Notes: generated by a model from the sequence alone, not told the origin. DNA of 64,000 nt from Branchiostoma floridae (GCF_000003815.2 NC_049988.1:18110516-18174515); one strand, 5' to 3'. Numbered from the stretch's first letter, positions 10,401-25,400 are shown. Numbers and translations: made by a program.

Positions 10401-13400
10401 GATTTCAGCACTCGAAATGAAAAAACTGTAAATTCTTAACTTTTTAGTCTTCACACCACGCTTCCTTACAGCTCTGACTCACCCTAGTTACACTGTACAT
10501 TTTGATGTCTCTCTTAACCAGCTCCTAACACATTCCATCCAGGATTTCCTTGGTCTACACCATGACCACATTCATGTACTCATCACACCACAAGCATTTG
10601 ACTTCTGACAGAAATGTGTTGTTGTTCTGCCAGACTTGCTGTTCGGAGTCCCCTCCAAAGCCACCGGTGTCCACAGGTTTTTTCTACGCAACAAGCAGAG
10701 GCTCATCATGTATGCTAGGATATATAACTCTCTCCAACAAGATTCTCCAGTGTTACTGACGAAAGATTTCTTCTACATATCAATTCACAGCTAGGATATT
10801 TAAAAATCATATCCAGTTGCTTGAGTGACTGATTTTTGGTGTATCGTCAGTGTGCAGATGTTGGCACATTTTTGGTGCATGTCAGTGTGCAGATGTTGGC
10901 ACATTGGCACACCAAATCCACGTGCATTTTTTGGCACACATTTATCAGTGGGTATGACTCCACCGTAAGGGAATTCGAAAGTTGTGTTAAACATGCCTTT
11001 CCCAAGGGCACAACATCGGGGCATGTCGGGTATGATACTCGGGACCTATTGATTTTTGTGATATGGCTGTGTATTGTAAAGACTTAAAAGAAATGGAAAT
11101 GATGAGGCAGACTAGGATATTTGTCAGGGTTTGTGTTAGGTGCTACTTGAGGAAGGTGTGGTGTAAACTTCTTTGGTTTATTATAGTCCCACTTTGGTGG
11201 GACCCAGAAAAATTGTTTATAGACTCATTGATTGTTCCCCTCCACGGAAATCTTTAGTAAAAGGCGAAAGATTTGTGCGTGGTGGGTTGAAGGGAAACCA
11301 GAGTACAGTCGGAAAGGCATCACAAATTCCCGGGGTCAAAGAAGGTCCAACTTTGTTAGTGGTGCTTTGTTACCTTGGTAGAAAATTACCATATTACAAC
11401 ATTAAAAACAGTTGAAATACACATTTCTCTTCTCAATTTGCTTACAAACTATGCATAATGTACTTTTAGTGAGTTTTATATGTATAAAAATTGTATTATC
11501 AAGGAAATAGTCATGATTTAAGCAAGCTTTGGCATATATAAAAGCGCTAAGCATTCTGGGATATTATAATGAGCTTGGGTCATGACCTGCATGATGTCAT
11601 AGTCCATTCAAAGTAGGTCACATGACCAGGAAGCTAATACTATACAGGCTATGGTTTTGGGCAATATCCTTAGCTTTGGGCATGAAGGCATACAATTTTG
11701 AAAGAAAGGACAAACTTTTTTTTTACTTGACATGTAGAAAATAAAGAGAATATATGCTGTAATTTGTTTTTACAGATTTATCAATACATTGAAGGCAACG
11801 CTGCAGAAGAAATACCACTCAAGTCTTCTGAATGTTACACAGGATTCTGAAGAACAAATCACACACATGCATTTCAAGGTAACATTATCACAATATGGTT
11901 ACCATCTTGTTTACAATGATATTTTTAATGATAGTAATATTTTCTTTAAAGATAATATTTTTCTGTATCAATAATTTATAAATTTGTTTGAAGAATGAAG
12001 AAAACCTTTATTGTATTGTGGCAAAATGGTATTACTGCCATCTAAAAGAAGCCTGAAAAAAAGTAACATGTTATAAGAAAATATGTCTGAAAAAATGAAT
12101 GTTTTTAAGAATAATGAATGGTGCTGTGCAAATGTTTACCTATCATTCTATGTTTGTTTTCTTGTTTCCATGTAGGAGGAGTTCAGCATTATTGAGCTGG
12201 TTCCCCTGTTAGCCACATATCTGATCCTCTTCCTGTATATCTCCTTCTCTGTCTGTAAGTACAACTCATACAATGTACATAAACATTTTACTGGCAATAC
12301 CATGTAACCATGTAAATAGGGCATTGCCAAATCATCTTCTTGGTTGTTGATTGTTTGGCTGCACAGTCAACCAACCAAGGTTACTTAACCAGCCATTGGC
12401 TTTGTTAATTTTAAGGTCTAAGCTATTTCAAAGGAAATACAAAATTATTACATTAGAGCAATTACTAACAAAAATACAACAAAAGTTTACATTGTATATT
12501 GCAAAGTATGTACAGGCATCCTATCATAGATGTGAATGGTACATTTTTGTACCACAAAGTCAACTTACCAGTTTTAGTATTATGAAGAAATCAACTTTTT
12601 ATTTGTTGTTTCTTTCAAGCTGGGGGAGGTTTCTTTTGGCATGTACTGTAAATCCATTTAGTATTGCAGGTGGTAATCTCACACTTAATTCAAGCGAGTG
12701 AGAACATCTTTTCTGGCTAGCTGGCTAGTGATGAAATAATTGCAATGATGAAATTTTAGTAGTTGAGTAATGATCGCTAATGTGCCTAAAGTTAAGTTAC
12801 CGTTAAATTTAACAAATATAGAATTAGTAAGAATGAATACAAGACAAGTGCAAAGACAACATTGTGTTTTGCAAAACCAACAATGATCTTTGTTGATGTT
12901 GTTGTTTTTGTTTACCTTTGTGTCTGCAGCCAAAATTGAGTTTGTGAAGTCGAAGTGGGGCCTGGCCCTGGCTGCAGTGATGACAGTCATCGCTTCACTA
13001 CTGATGTCTATAGGCCTGTGTACACTGTTTGGGCTGACTCCTACACTAAATGGAGGGTAAGTTCTTACTACAAACCTTCATCTTTATAGTACAATGCAAA
13101 ACTGTCTTCCAACACAAAAGTACACACAGAGCAAATTTTTAACGACTACTGTCGCCTTCTTCAGGATCAATACTGATAACCAATCACTTCAGACTGTAAA
13201 CTCGTGACAACTGGAAAAGATTGAGTATTTTATTTCGATATATTGTCTTGATATGAGTATTTTGTGACTGTAGGGTAGTAAACTGAACAAGACAGTATGG
13301 ATTGTCAAATATAATACATGTATTATTACATCTACTGAAATGTGAGACTTTTTCACTTGTAGCAGCGAGGCAAATAGAACATTGTAAGTGCTTTCCCATT

Positions 13401-16400
13401 CTTGTCACCACTCATGCATGTTGGTCTACAAGGCAATCCATACATAAAATTATTTTTCTGTCCACATATTCAAATAGTGGTTTGTTTGGGCTATTTGTAG
13501 AAACGAAAAACTTTAAGGAAAGTGTACATACAGTAATTTATAAAGAAATGTACCCAATTGAGTTTTTTATGTTCATGCATTTTGTTGTCTGCAAATTTCC
13601 TGGCTAGGGCAGTATAGGAGAGATTGGAATTCCAATCTATGACCTAAATTCCAATATCTACTGCAATGTGACATAGGATTGTGACAATATATGTATTTTT
13701 GATATATATTTACGTACCTACCTACCTACCTAGTCCCTTGACCTCCAAGTCTGTCTGTGAACAAAAAAGAGCCATCATTTTACAGATGCTTAAAAATGTA
13801 CTTTTTCTTCCTGTACTCATCAGGGAGATCTTCCCTTACCTTGTTGTGATTGTGGGTCTGGAAAACATCCTGGTACTCACCAAGTCTGTAGTGTCCACTC
13901 CTGTTCACTTGGATGTCAACATCAGAATAGCACAAGGTGTGTGTAATCCTTAAACATCAGCCAAGTTTCACCTTATGCAAGGTAACACTTATGCCAGCAA
14001 CTGGATAGATTTTGGAAACAGGAAGACATTTAAGGAACAATCCACTATCTTTTGTCTTCTTCTTCTCCTGACATTATGACTCTGGAAGCCACTGATGACT
14101 TCCTCGACTGCTAGTTTGTCCAAAAATGTCTTTAGTCCAATAGGTGTGAGAACTCCCATCTTTATATACTCATCAACTATATACAGTACTCTTTTAAGGA
14201 ATGAGTTCTAGAGCACTCATTTGAACAGGCGTTCCAAATCCTGTTTGAATACAGCGATCAGTTTGACCATTTCAAGTTTCTTGGGTAGCAGAAGTGAACA
14301 TAGGAGCAAACTACTACCCTGATTGACTACCCAAAACTACTACAAGAATTGAAATTTAATATTCCGGGCAGAATAGCAGAGAAGCAACTGTACTCGTATA
14401 TAGTGTATAATAACTATCAGAACAAACTACTATCCGAATAGTACCCAGGCTATAAGAGATATGTGTTTGAAGGTACAAAGGCTATTCTTTGCTGTATAGA
14501 TAAGCTGACATCTCACAACCATCCTTGTGTTGTAGGTTTGAGTAAGGAAGGCTGGTCCATCACTAAAAACCTGCTGACAGAGTTGGCCATAGCCTGTGCC
14601 GGGTACTTCACATTTGTACCAGCTATCCAGGTAACTCTACTTACATGTACCTTTAACATGCTCAAGGAGGTTTGTTGTAGGTTTAATATTGTTGTTTCAT
14701 TTGAAGTATATGTTAACCAATTGAGTTTATATGTGAATTCTATGATGAGAAGTGTAAATGTTTGTATGTGTTGGCACCCAATATCAGCTAACCTGGGTTT
14801 ACCATGTATTGCATGTCTGCAAAGTCTTTTCAATTCAGTCCATTTATTAGATACTGCTACCACGGTGGTCAAATTCGGGCTCAAAACCTCCCATGTCTAG
14901 CCGAATTCGAACCTTCTTCCATGATGTTCGAACTGCTGTAATTCGAACCAAACCAGTGTTCTATTTAGGTCATCTGCGGCCATTGCAGGTAAAACAGTGT
15001 TTTCTGGCCCTTTTTCCCCCAACTACCTTGAATCAGGCAAAAAATATAGTTTTTCACCAATATAAACAATTTTCTGGATAGTACATGTATGCTGTCACTT
15101 TTTTAGGGTTCTATAATATGTAAGGAAGCTACTGGCGTTTTTATTAGCGACCTTGTGTATTATAAGTGTTGTTTACACCGGTATCAATTACACCCTCCCG
15201 CTATCCGTGCTGCATGACATGCCTGCAAACATCGTTTAAGATCTCGACCAAGAAAAGTCCAAATCAACTCATTGACGGCTCAAAATGACCGCAGCGGTTT
15301 TCCCGAGATTTCTGTTTTGGGGATTTTTAAAAAATGCCTCCGATTTTGAATTATCGGTAATTAAGTGCGAAAAATGCCATTTATACGCACATTTTCGACT
15401 GTAACTTTGCTTAAAATAAAAAATTTAACAATCCCCAAAACAGAAAGTTTTATATTCCTCATAGATGACGAAAAATATAAAAATTGAGAACTTTCGATGA
15501 CACATGCGGCCCATCTTATCAAGAGTTTGGACAAATTAAAGGCCTTCCTGAAAACAGAAAATAAACGTCTTTGTAAGCAAAATCTAAACAAAACAGGTAT
15601 TTAGATTCAAATGACAAGATTGAAAGTATGTAAAATTACTAATTTGATCTTGTTTCAAAATCATTTTCACTGTCATAACACTTTATTTATCTTCAAATAT
15701 TTTACGGTTAGCCAATAGTAGGCCTCCTGTAACCCGATACTATGTCGAACGCGCATAGAAACGGGAAAGAATACCCTAGCAACCGACCGCCGTGTACCAA
15801 GACTTAGTGTTTGTTTTTGTGTCGGTTTACATTGCTAGTGGTAATATATTTCATTACTGTGTTATTGTGATATATATAGCAGCATCTCCAAAACCCGTCC
15901 CTTTAAGCAAGAAAGATTTTTTCCATCATAACTTTATGGTCTCTCACAGGAGTTCTGCATGTTTGCCCTGGTTGGTCTGCTGTCAGACTTCAGTCTCCAG
16001 ATGTGGTTCTTCGCTACGGTGCTCTCCATCGACATCAGGAGAATCGAGGTATGGATGATCTACATCTACATGGTACTTGGCAAAGTCCCTCGCAGGACAT
16101 TGTGCCTAGGGAATGATAGAGCGATAGAGAATATGCAAAAAAAGAGCTTGTCATGTAATTCTCAGTCCCAACTTTGTTAGCTACAACCTGGCTTTGAAGC
16201 AATTGTCACTTCCATCTCTATCCAAACCAAACATCGGGCACAGGTACAGTTGCCTGAACTATTTGACAAATCAATTTAAGGTAATGTGTGAGCGTCAATG
16301 AAGACAGAAATACAGTCAGTGTACAATGTATGTATAGATAAGTTTATGTAGACTTCAAGTATCAAAATTCTTATGTGGAGAACACATGCTTTGTTGAGGT

Positions 16401-19400
16401 TTTCAAGTCAAATACAGTGAAAGATGGTGCTTATGTCAATGCCTATCTATAGGGTTGAGGTTCAGGTTAGAGTTAGGTGTCCAATTACTGCTGATCTGGA
16501 CCTGAATCAGTCTGATTGCCTAGATAATAAACTGTGCTAACATTTCTTATGAATAGCTATTGGAAATGTTGGACAATTTAAATGTAATTACTGTTTTATT
16601 GCTTATTCCACAGTTGTCTGACTTACAGCGTCAGAGTGACAGACAGCAGGGGCACAAGACTGACACTGCCACCATCCAGTCAGAGACCCTGACCAACCAG
16701 ACCCTGCCACGCCCCCCTCCCACACGGCTGCCCAGGTCCAAATCTGCACCCGGTGAGTTCCACAGTTTGTGCTTCTTTCAATCTCAAAAGTTTTATTTCC
16801 ATGGTTTGTGACACTTAAAAAAGTACTGGATTAAGAGGTTGGACTAAAGGACCACAACCTGATAGCCGCCATGCATGGGATGACATTATTAGTGGCCTCG
16901 TATTAGGAGGATGAACTGAACTGAACTTGTTTCTGCGGTGACCAATGTCTAACCCAAATTCATGGTATTTGTGTTATTTATTGATTTACAGTACTTCGTC
17001 AGTTCATGGTTTGTTTGTTTTGTATGACTGTTTTAGCACTTTTGTACAGGAATTGTCTAAAGTGACCTTCAGAATGTAGCCCGATTAACTGTTTTGTTCT
17101 AATTTTTATCAAGCCTCACATTTGAAACAGCATCAATCAGTACTTTTTTTCAGTGAATGTTGATTTTTTTCCCTCTGTCTTTCCCAACAGGCCTCCACCA
17201 TCTTGTATCCCAGCAGCCTCGGCTGGTGACCCCTGAGCGACCTCCGGCGTCTGTAGAGAGCGGAGAACATCCCAACCAGGGCCTGCTCCGGGCGCAGAAG
17301 AGGCTCAAGTTCGTGTTCTTCTGGGCACGCACCAGGATTGTGCAGAGATTCATCATGGTAGGTATTGTTGTAAATATGTGAAAGGTGAAGACTCCACACT
17401 TGTAAGCAGTTGTTGCCTATGCTTAATACTTATTCAAACATGTTTTGTTTATTTGTCAGAGGCCTTCAACTCTGACAAATAGCAAAAAAAAAAATTGCTG
17501 TACGTGTGTAGTTCGATCCGTGAACAGACATACTGTAAATATAAGAATATCTGTAATGTCTTCATGGCCACTTCTTCTTCACAAGAACACAATTCAAAGA
17601 GAACACAAACTCTTCTTTTTTGCAACGTCACGAAGTTTGGATGCCACAAACATGAAATGAATTTAGAGTTAAACGCAAATCAAGAAGCTTTCTTTCCCAG
17701 TTTCTCAAACTTTTTTCAATCAACTTGCAAATTAGAAATTTTTGTGTTATTCTTGTATTTGACATACATGAAAATAGTAACATTTTCAGTTTATAAACCA
17801 TATTCTATGCATTCCTTACAAAATCTTTAATTTTCACACCAATTTTTCATTTCTTTCCCACAGCTCTGTACAGTTGTATGGATCGCCCTTATTGTCTACA
17901 ACACAGGACTGGTTGACCAGTTGACCAACGCGACGACCAGTCGTCAGCCACTGATGTCACCTTCCGACAACAAAGACAGCCTAAGGAGTCTTCAGGATGG
18001 GCTACAGACACAAGCAGATTCTTTAAGGAAAAACCATGACCTTGACTTAGAGCGGAAGTCGGACACATTTTGGAACTTTGATGGAGAAACTGAGGGGAGA
18101 GAGCAGAAGGAACCATGGCAGGATCTGTCCTTCAGACATTGGCCCAAACTGTTCGGATGTTACAACATCACACTTGCTGGGAGGTATCTCATCACACTTT
18201 AGTGTTATGTTTGGCATGTTTGTTTGAATATTTTCTGTTTGTATGATTGTCCTTTTTTCTGTCCACTCACAGCGCTAGTCCCCTGATCACGATGTTGCTG
18301 AATCTTGTGCAAAATCATTTGCTACTTTCTGTCCTGACAGTTACATCAGCATCCTGCCCCCATCCTCCTCTCTGTGGTATTGAATCTTGAGCAAAATTGT
18401 GTGCTATGTTCTGTCCTCATTATTGCCCACATTACTACATCTTGCGCAAAATCCTGTGCTGCATTCTGTCCCGACAGGTGCATCAGTATCCTGCCCCCAA
18501 TCCTCCTGTCCCTGGTACTGAATCTTGTGCAAAATCCTGTGCTACATTCTGTCCCGACAGGTACATCAGTATCCTGCCCCCCATCCTCCTCTCCCTAGTG
18601 GTCCCCCCAGAGGAGGCCATGGCCATGCGGCACCACAGCGAGCAACAGGAACACGCGCAGAAGCTGCAGTACTTCATGGAGTCGCAAGTCAGCTCGCACA
18701 TCCACGACGACATGACCTTCGACCCCCTGCTGGCCATGAACAAGACAGTTCGGCTGCCTTTCTTCTCTTCTAAACGGGAATATTACCTAACTATTGGTGA
18801 GTTAGCCTGCCTAAACCAAGCGGCTACTAGCCAGGTCAGGCTCATCATTAATTCTCAGATTTTAAGTGATACTGCTTTTAAATCATTAATTTAGGGCTGC
18901 TAACATTACAAAGTACTGGTACCGTACCGTGAAAATAGACTGGGAGTGGTACAGGTCCAAAATACCTGGTTAAATAGATAAACAAACAAACAAAAATAAC
19001 ATTTTGTGCTTTTCTTACTCAATACTGTAAATGCATTTAAGTTCGCGGGGATTTAATTTCGCGGTAGCGGGAAAAAAGACTTTTCGCTCTAGATTTAAGT
19101 TTGCGGTAACACTACAGTCTAATACCATAATAGAAAAATGTTCGCGGTGGTTTTAAATTCGCGGTGAAGTGGTCACCACGAAAACCGCGAACATTAATCC
19201 ACCGCGAACATTTCTGTACTTGATGCATTAATCTGCATGTCCAGGCCCAGTTCAGGCCCAGCTTTTCCTTGATTAGTTGCATTATGGTAACATGTTGTGC
19301 TTTTCTAACTCAGGTCTTGCGGTGTTGAGCGGAGCGTTCCTGGTGGTGATACTCATGGTGCTGTACAAGTGCGTGTGCCCCAGGGACTACGGGCGGTGGG

Positions 19401-22400
19401 CGCCCGAGGGTCGCAGGTTAAAGGTCGTGGACGACCCCTACTACATCCGACAGATCAGCGACTCGGTTCCGTTGGTCCTGCGGGGTCATACGCAGGTAAG
19501 GCACTGTTTCTGTACTCTTCTAGCAGAGGTTAGGCTTCAGCTTTTTTTTAAACATTTTATAGTCGTTTTAGTCAGGCTTTCTATTTTGTACTTTTTTTAT
19601 GTCCACCAGTGAACCATGGTTGGCTGGCACATATCAAGAAAGAAATACAAAATAGAAAACCCGATAAAAAGGACTGAAAAAACAAAACAAAATAACAGCT
19701 AGAATCTAACCTCTGCTTGGATACTACTGTTTCTGTACAAAGTCTTCTAACACCTATCAGAGGTCAGCCCCAGCATGGAAATGTTGATAGGGATTGCAAT
19801 TGGATTGTGACGTAAAGTTATGAGTGAAGATCTGTTGAAACTGTTAGCCGCAAGTGTCAAACCTGTCAATGGGAGAGGAGCCCACACACTTATTGTAGAG
19901 GTATAATGTGGATTACTTGGCTAACTACATTTGTACCACATTGCACAATAATCTGAAGAATTACAACACTTAGTCAAGTATCATACTTCAAGTCAAGATT
20001 TTGTAACCAAGCAACCTGGGTGCATTGTAAAAGTACTGTAACATTTCTCTTAAGTATGATGTGGATGGATAAGAGAATGAATGAAATGATGATGCATGAA
20101 ATGTTCCTCAGAAACTTTTGTTATTCTTAAAGTGGTGTTAGGGAATGATACATAAATGGCTGTTGACTTTTCTTATGTTGACACATTTTCCTAGTGTTTC
20201 CAAGTGTTGTGTACACTGTTCGTTGTTGTGTCTAGGATGTGGAGTGCATGTGTAGCGACGGCCCGACCCTGGTGAGCTCATGTTTGTTGGGAGATATCCG
20301 AGTCTGGGACGCCAACTCTGGAGACTGTCTCACACACATCAGCAGGAGAATGTGAGTCTCATGCACACCACCCTTTTTTTTATGCACATGTAATACATGT
20401 ATAAATTTTGTGAGTATTAGGCAGCAAGCACGATGCTTATGTAAAGCTTTCTACTCAAGGCATAAATAGAAGTTTTTAAACAAGTAAAAAATACATTGTT
20501 ATCATACATGCATAAAGCCCCGGTCACAAAGCGCGTACAATTTCTTGCGATGGTATATTCCGCATATCGTACAATGAGCGCAGTAAATCGCAGCAAAATC
20601 GTAAGCAAAATCAGCCATCGCAACGCATCGGATGATGTTCAAAATTTTTCCAGCGTCGTACGATTTTTCACTTGTGTCTCTTTTGAATAGCCGCCTGGCC
20701 GCTTTATGGTTTCTTTAACCAACAAAATGTGGACATAGCTGTTGAATACCTTCCTATAATATCTTAAACTGTAACAATAACTTTAAAAAAGACCATGACA
20801 ACAAGAGTATTACAAGCAAAAGTTCAAATCAAGCGTGAGTAAGGGTATGGTTATCTCGGCCTGCTTGCCGACTCTACGTGTCAGGCTCTTTCGAAGATCG
20901 TATCATGATATGCTATCAACAAAAAGATGCCATCATACAAAAATCATATCATAGGCATTATATCATATATATTTCCGACTCATAGAGCCTGCCTTTATGT
21001 TCAAGTTGTCCCCATGGTTATTACGATTATGGTAAACCGTCCCAAGACTGACGAGAGCTGAGATTTGATCTAATTAAAAACTCACGTGCATGAAGCGATC
21101 AAACAATTGTCTGCATCACCTGTGCGGGGCGCGCTGTTCTCTGGTTGCGACTGTGGCAGTTGCGACTGATATATTTTCCCTTTTCGTCAATATCGACAAT
21201 TAATATCAGGGAAAACTAAAACCATCACAACATGCTAAAAATTCATAAATCTACAACCTCATCAGTAGAATGAAGTCTGCTATGGAGGCAAATAAAATCT
21301 TACGACGATAGCGAAATTTTGAACATGTTCAAAATCCATTTCAGCTCTATTTTTCGTCATACAACGCTCCCCGATTTACTATGATTTACTGCGATTGACG
21401 CGGGCACGCTCTTATGACCTCATCGTACGATGCACTACGCGCTTTGTGACCACGGCTTTATATATTTAAACCATTGCTTCCGATTCTCCCCCGACTTACG
21501 ACGCACTGCGCTCATACTGCGCATCGGAAGGAATCGCAAGGAATCGAATGCGCTTTGTGACTGGGGCTTAAGAATGAAATGGACAACAGAAAGTAAATGT
21601 AAACTATAGACAATTTGGTGCTGTTTCAATAAAGAAAAGCTACATGTGCAATGTATAACATGGACGATATCAATGATGTTGCAGTTTTGTGGCTGTGACG
21701 AGGACCCTTGTAGCATCAAAGAACATATAGTAGTATCATTAAATTGCTGTTACTGTAGATCTACAATATTCTAAAGAGATAACAGTCTGTCTCAACAACC
21801 CAAACAATAGGAAAATACCACCTTCATATTACGCTTTCCCTACACTACCATTACCTTAAAGTTAACCTTTTTTTATCCCTATTTCTGTTCCAGCACCCCC
21901 AGCAGTACCCGGCAGCCGTGTTACGGTGGAAATGAACAGTACGACGCTTGGTCACCGCAACAGTCCCCACCAGACCTGCAGTACCACCACCTGACCCACA
22001 GGGGGCGCTGCCAGCGCAGTCTCTCAGACAGCCAGGACCAGAGACCGAAGAGGAGAAAAAGCGACCTCTTCACCAACCTGCCCAACCTCACCGGTAGCAT
22101 AGACACCAATTTTGTCCAGCTAGAGAAAGAGCGGAAACGTGAAACCTTGAACGGGTTTCACCACGTCCAGGGAAGTCAGCCGCCAAGTCCGCCACAACCG
22201 CCGCCCGCTACGGAGTCCCGTCCGCAGCAAGTAGAGACGAAAAGTTCACCTCAGGACATTCCCAGTTCCTCGCCTGGCTACGACTTCCGCAGCAGGTTTG
22301 ACACGTACTACCACGAACACGCGTCGCTGTACAGAAGGACGAGTAAAGGATGTTCCTCGCCGGACATGCTCGTGCCGCCCTCGCCGGAACAGATGCTCAA

Positions 22401-25400
22401 CGCGTCGTCGTCAAGCGAACGGAGCCTCCTCAGTAGCGGCAGCGCGGCGGAACTGCGGCGGATGTCGTCCACGGGAGAGCTGAGCCGCCATGACAGTCTG
22501 GCGGGGCTGTACGACAGCGTGTTCGGGGAGAGCTACGGGACAGAGGAGGAGGGCGTGGCCACGCCCATCTGGTGTCTGGGTTGCCATGACAACCTGGTTG
22601 TTGCTGGGTGCAGTAATGGCAGAATAGAGGTCAGGGGTTGTCTTTTTTTTTCTTTCCTTTTTAATTTCTTTTTTGCAACTAGTCTTGCCAATCATTTGTC
22701 CAAAAAGGAAGTCTATATACTGTATATGGTAAGTAAAAATGACGGCATGCTATTTGGCTGTTTGTGAAGAAAAAAGTCTTGTCATTCATGCCAATCATTG
22801 CTTTATCAAAAATTAAGATTTATTGTTAGTGATGCATGCAATTGTCATTTGAGCTCATGATAAAAGAAGGAAGAGTCTACAATGATTTATTATCACATTC
22901 ATGAGCATACAAGTTATGTATATTTTTCTTAGTACAGTGCTGCACTGTATTGTACAGATTCAACTTCTTCTATCTTTGAAATCATGAAAAAACATGAACC
23001 AATAGGTTTGTTCATCCAAGAAGGTTCATCCAAGTGCATAAGAAATGTAAATGTGTCACTACTACTTACTATAGGTGTGTGCAGAAGAGAAAATTTGTAC
23101 TTCACATTGTGGCACTCTTTCCAACTTTTTTCCACCACAAATCATTACTTATTCAAATACGTTGATTGTCATAGTTTTGTCTCAAGTGGTTAGCTATATC
23201 TTGAGCAATGTGACCTTACTCTGATATTTGTCTTTTTTTTTTTTCACAAACACGTAGGTGTGGGACGGCCTGACTGGGTCACTGAAGTGCTATTACCATG
23301 AGTTTGCAGAGGGAGTGACTGCTCTTTGTTTTGTCAATAATAGGTAAGATACAACTCTATACATAATCCTTGTACTACAATCATATGATATCATGTGTTG
23401 TTTTCCTGAAAATCAACTGACATCAGGTCATTTTGGGCCACGCACAGCCTTTAAAGTCTTTATATTTCAAAATATCTTAAACAAGTTATCTTTGTCATGT
23501 TTTTTTTTAATACAGTGTCCAGTTTATGCATATCAATTAAATTTAAGATATACATACAAAACTGTTTCTGGTTTTAACTTTTTTTTCCATTCCACTAAGT
23601 TAAACTTAATGTTTGGGGTCCATGATAATTTTCATTTACAAATCTATAATGATTTCAAGCTTATGAAAATGCATTTTCATCCATTTTATGGCTTTTAATT
23701 TGAATTTTTGGAAGGATACATGAGGTGAAATGCCTGGCCATCCCAGCAAGCAAATTTCCATCCCAGCAAGCAAATTTCCGTCCAGGTACAGAGGAACGGA
23801 TCCTGAAGATAGGCCTGTATACATACATGTACAATGTATAACACCCTCCAGTTTAAATCTGCTGTTCCAGTTTAATTCCTGGCTGACCTCCCCTATCTTA
23901 GCAACTGTACACCCAGATGGGCCAATATCTTAAAGTATAGGTAAGCATTGTTGTTGAATTCTTATGTGATGGCTTGTTTGACTTGCGTTTCTGCAGAATT
24001 GTTGCATCTCGACTCGACGGCAGCTTAGACTTCCTGATCATGGAAGCCCGAGGGGTGGTGTCAGCCTCCCCACCCTCTATGGTGCCAGCTGGGCCTGTCA
24101 GAGGTAAATCTGTTATTGTTTTACATAACACCTTGCTAAGCATAATGTCTATAATAAGGTTTGTATCCAAAAAGGATTAGATTTTATTCTGATTTCCAAC
24201 TCTAAATACGAATTCCCTGAATACATAATCTCTTGTCAAAATAAAAGAAAAATGACCAAAACAAACGGACACAGACGATGAACCCTGAGCTTTCACTCCA
24301 CTATATTGTGTACTATGTATATGTAATGATATATGTAGATAGATTGAAGAGCAGTTAGCACTAATACAAATCTACATAGGCGATAATGTAAAAGTTAGCA
24401 AGTTCAGAGTGTCATAATCTCATCCGTGAACATTCCAGGTCATAAGAACTCACCCCACACAGCAGCCCGCTATCTCAAGTGTCCAAAAGTCTAATATCTA
24501 AACTTTCCGACCGGTGCAACTATTCCAGCGGTCAAACCTTGCCGCCATCTTGCTAGTCATGACGTCATTTTTGGGACTCAGCACTTGAAATTAGGGGTCA
24601 GCACAAGCCGAAAAGATGGACCAAAACCTAGTTTTTTGGCTGAATCTGAACATCTGCAACCTACACTGTCTCACCAAAATGAAATGTACTTACATTTTCC
24701 TGCTAAAAGTCGAAAATAGGCTAAAATACTGTATGGACTCGTTTTGGGCCTTCTGCGCCTGCGTCAATTAGGATCATTGCCCTGAATAGTCACGTATCAG
24801 TCACTAATGGAGATCCTAATTAAACTTGACTTAACTTTTCCCAGGTCACAGAAGGAACCAATCTTATGACAGCTTCATCGCCACAAGCTCCGACACGGTG
24901 TGCTGCGTGCGCCTGGCGCAGCGCGTTCCCCACGCACACCAGCAGCCAATCAACGTGCTGCAGTGTTCGGCGGGGCGCGTGGTGACGGGCAGTCAGGACC
25001 ACACCCTGAAGGTATACCGACTGGAGGACGCCCTGTGTCTGTACACGCTACACGGTCACACGAACGGGGTCACCGCGCTACATCTGGACAAGGTACGTGT
25101 AGCTCAGTAGTTTATTATACTGCAAATTCTTCCCGAGGGCTAATTGCAAGTGACAAAACATAATAGACAATGGTAGTAACTACTCTAGTCATAAAAGTGT
25201 CTGTATACGCTACACGGTCACACAGATGGAGTCACCGCACTACATCTGGATAAGGTTTATTTTATTTTTTTATCTCTGTCATTTTTACCCAGGGTAGTCC
25301 ACTCAGTGATTTATACTGCTTTGCAGTGGAGCCCTGCACGGGTAGTTCAGCAGTTTAAGTTTGCTGAAAATTCTTCCCGAGGGCTAATTGCAAGAGGCAA

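Noticed and set aside
14463-14900. 145-residue plus ORF around SCAP exon 11
   Set aside because: Only the middle (14536-14630) is conserved; both ends are intron read-through past good splice sites.
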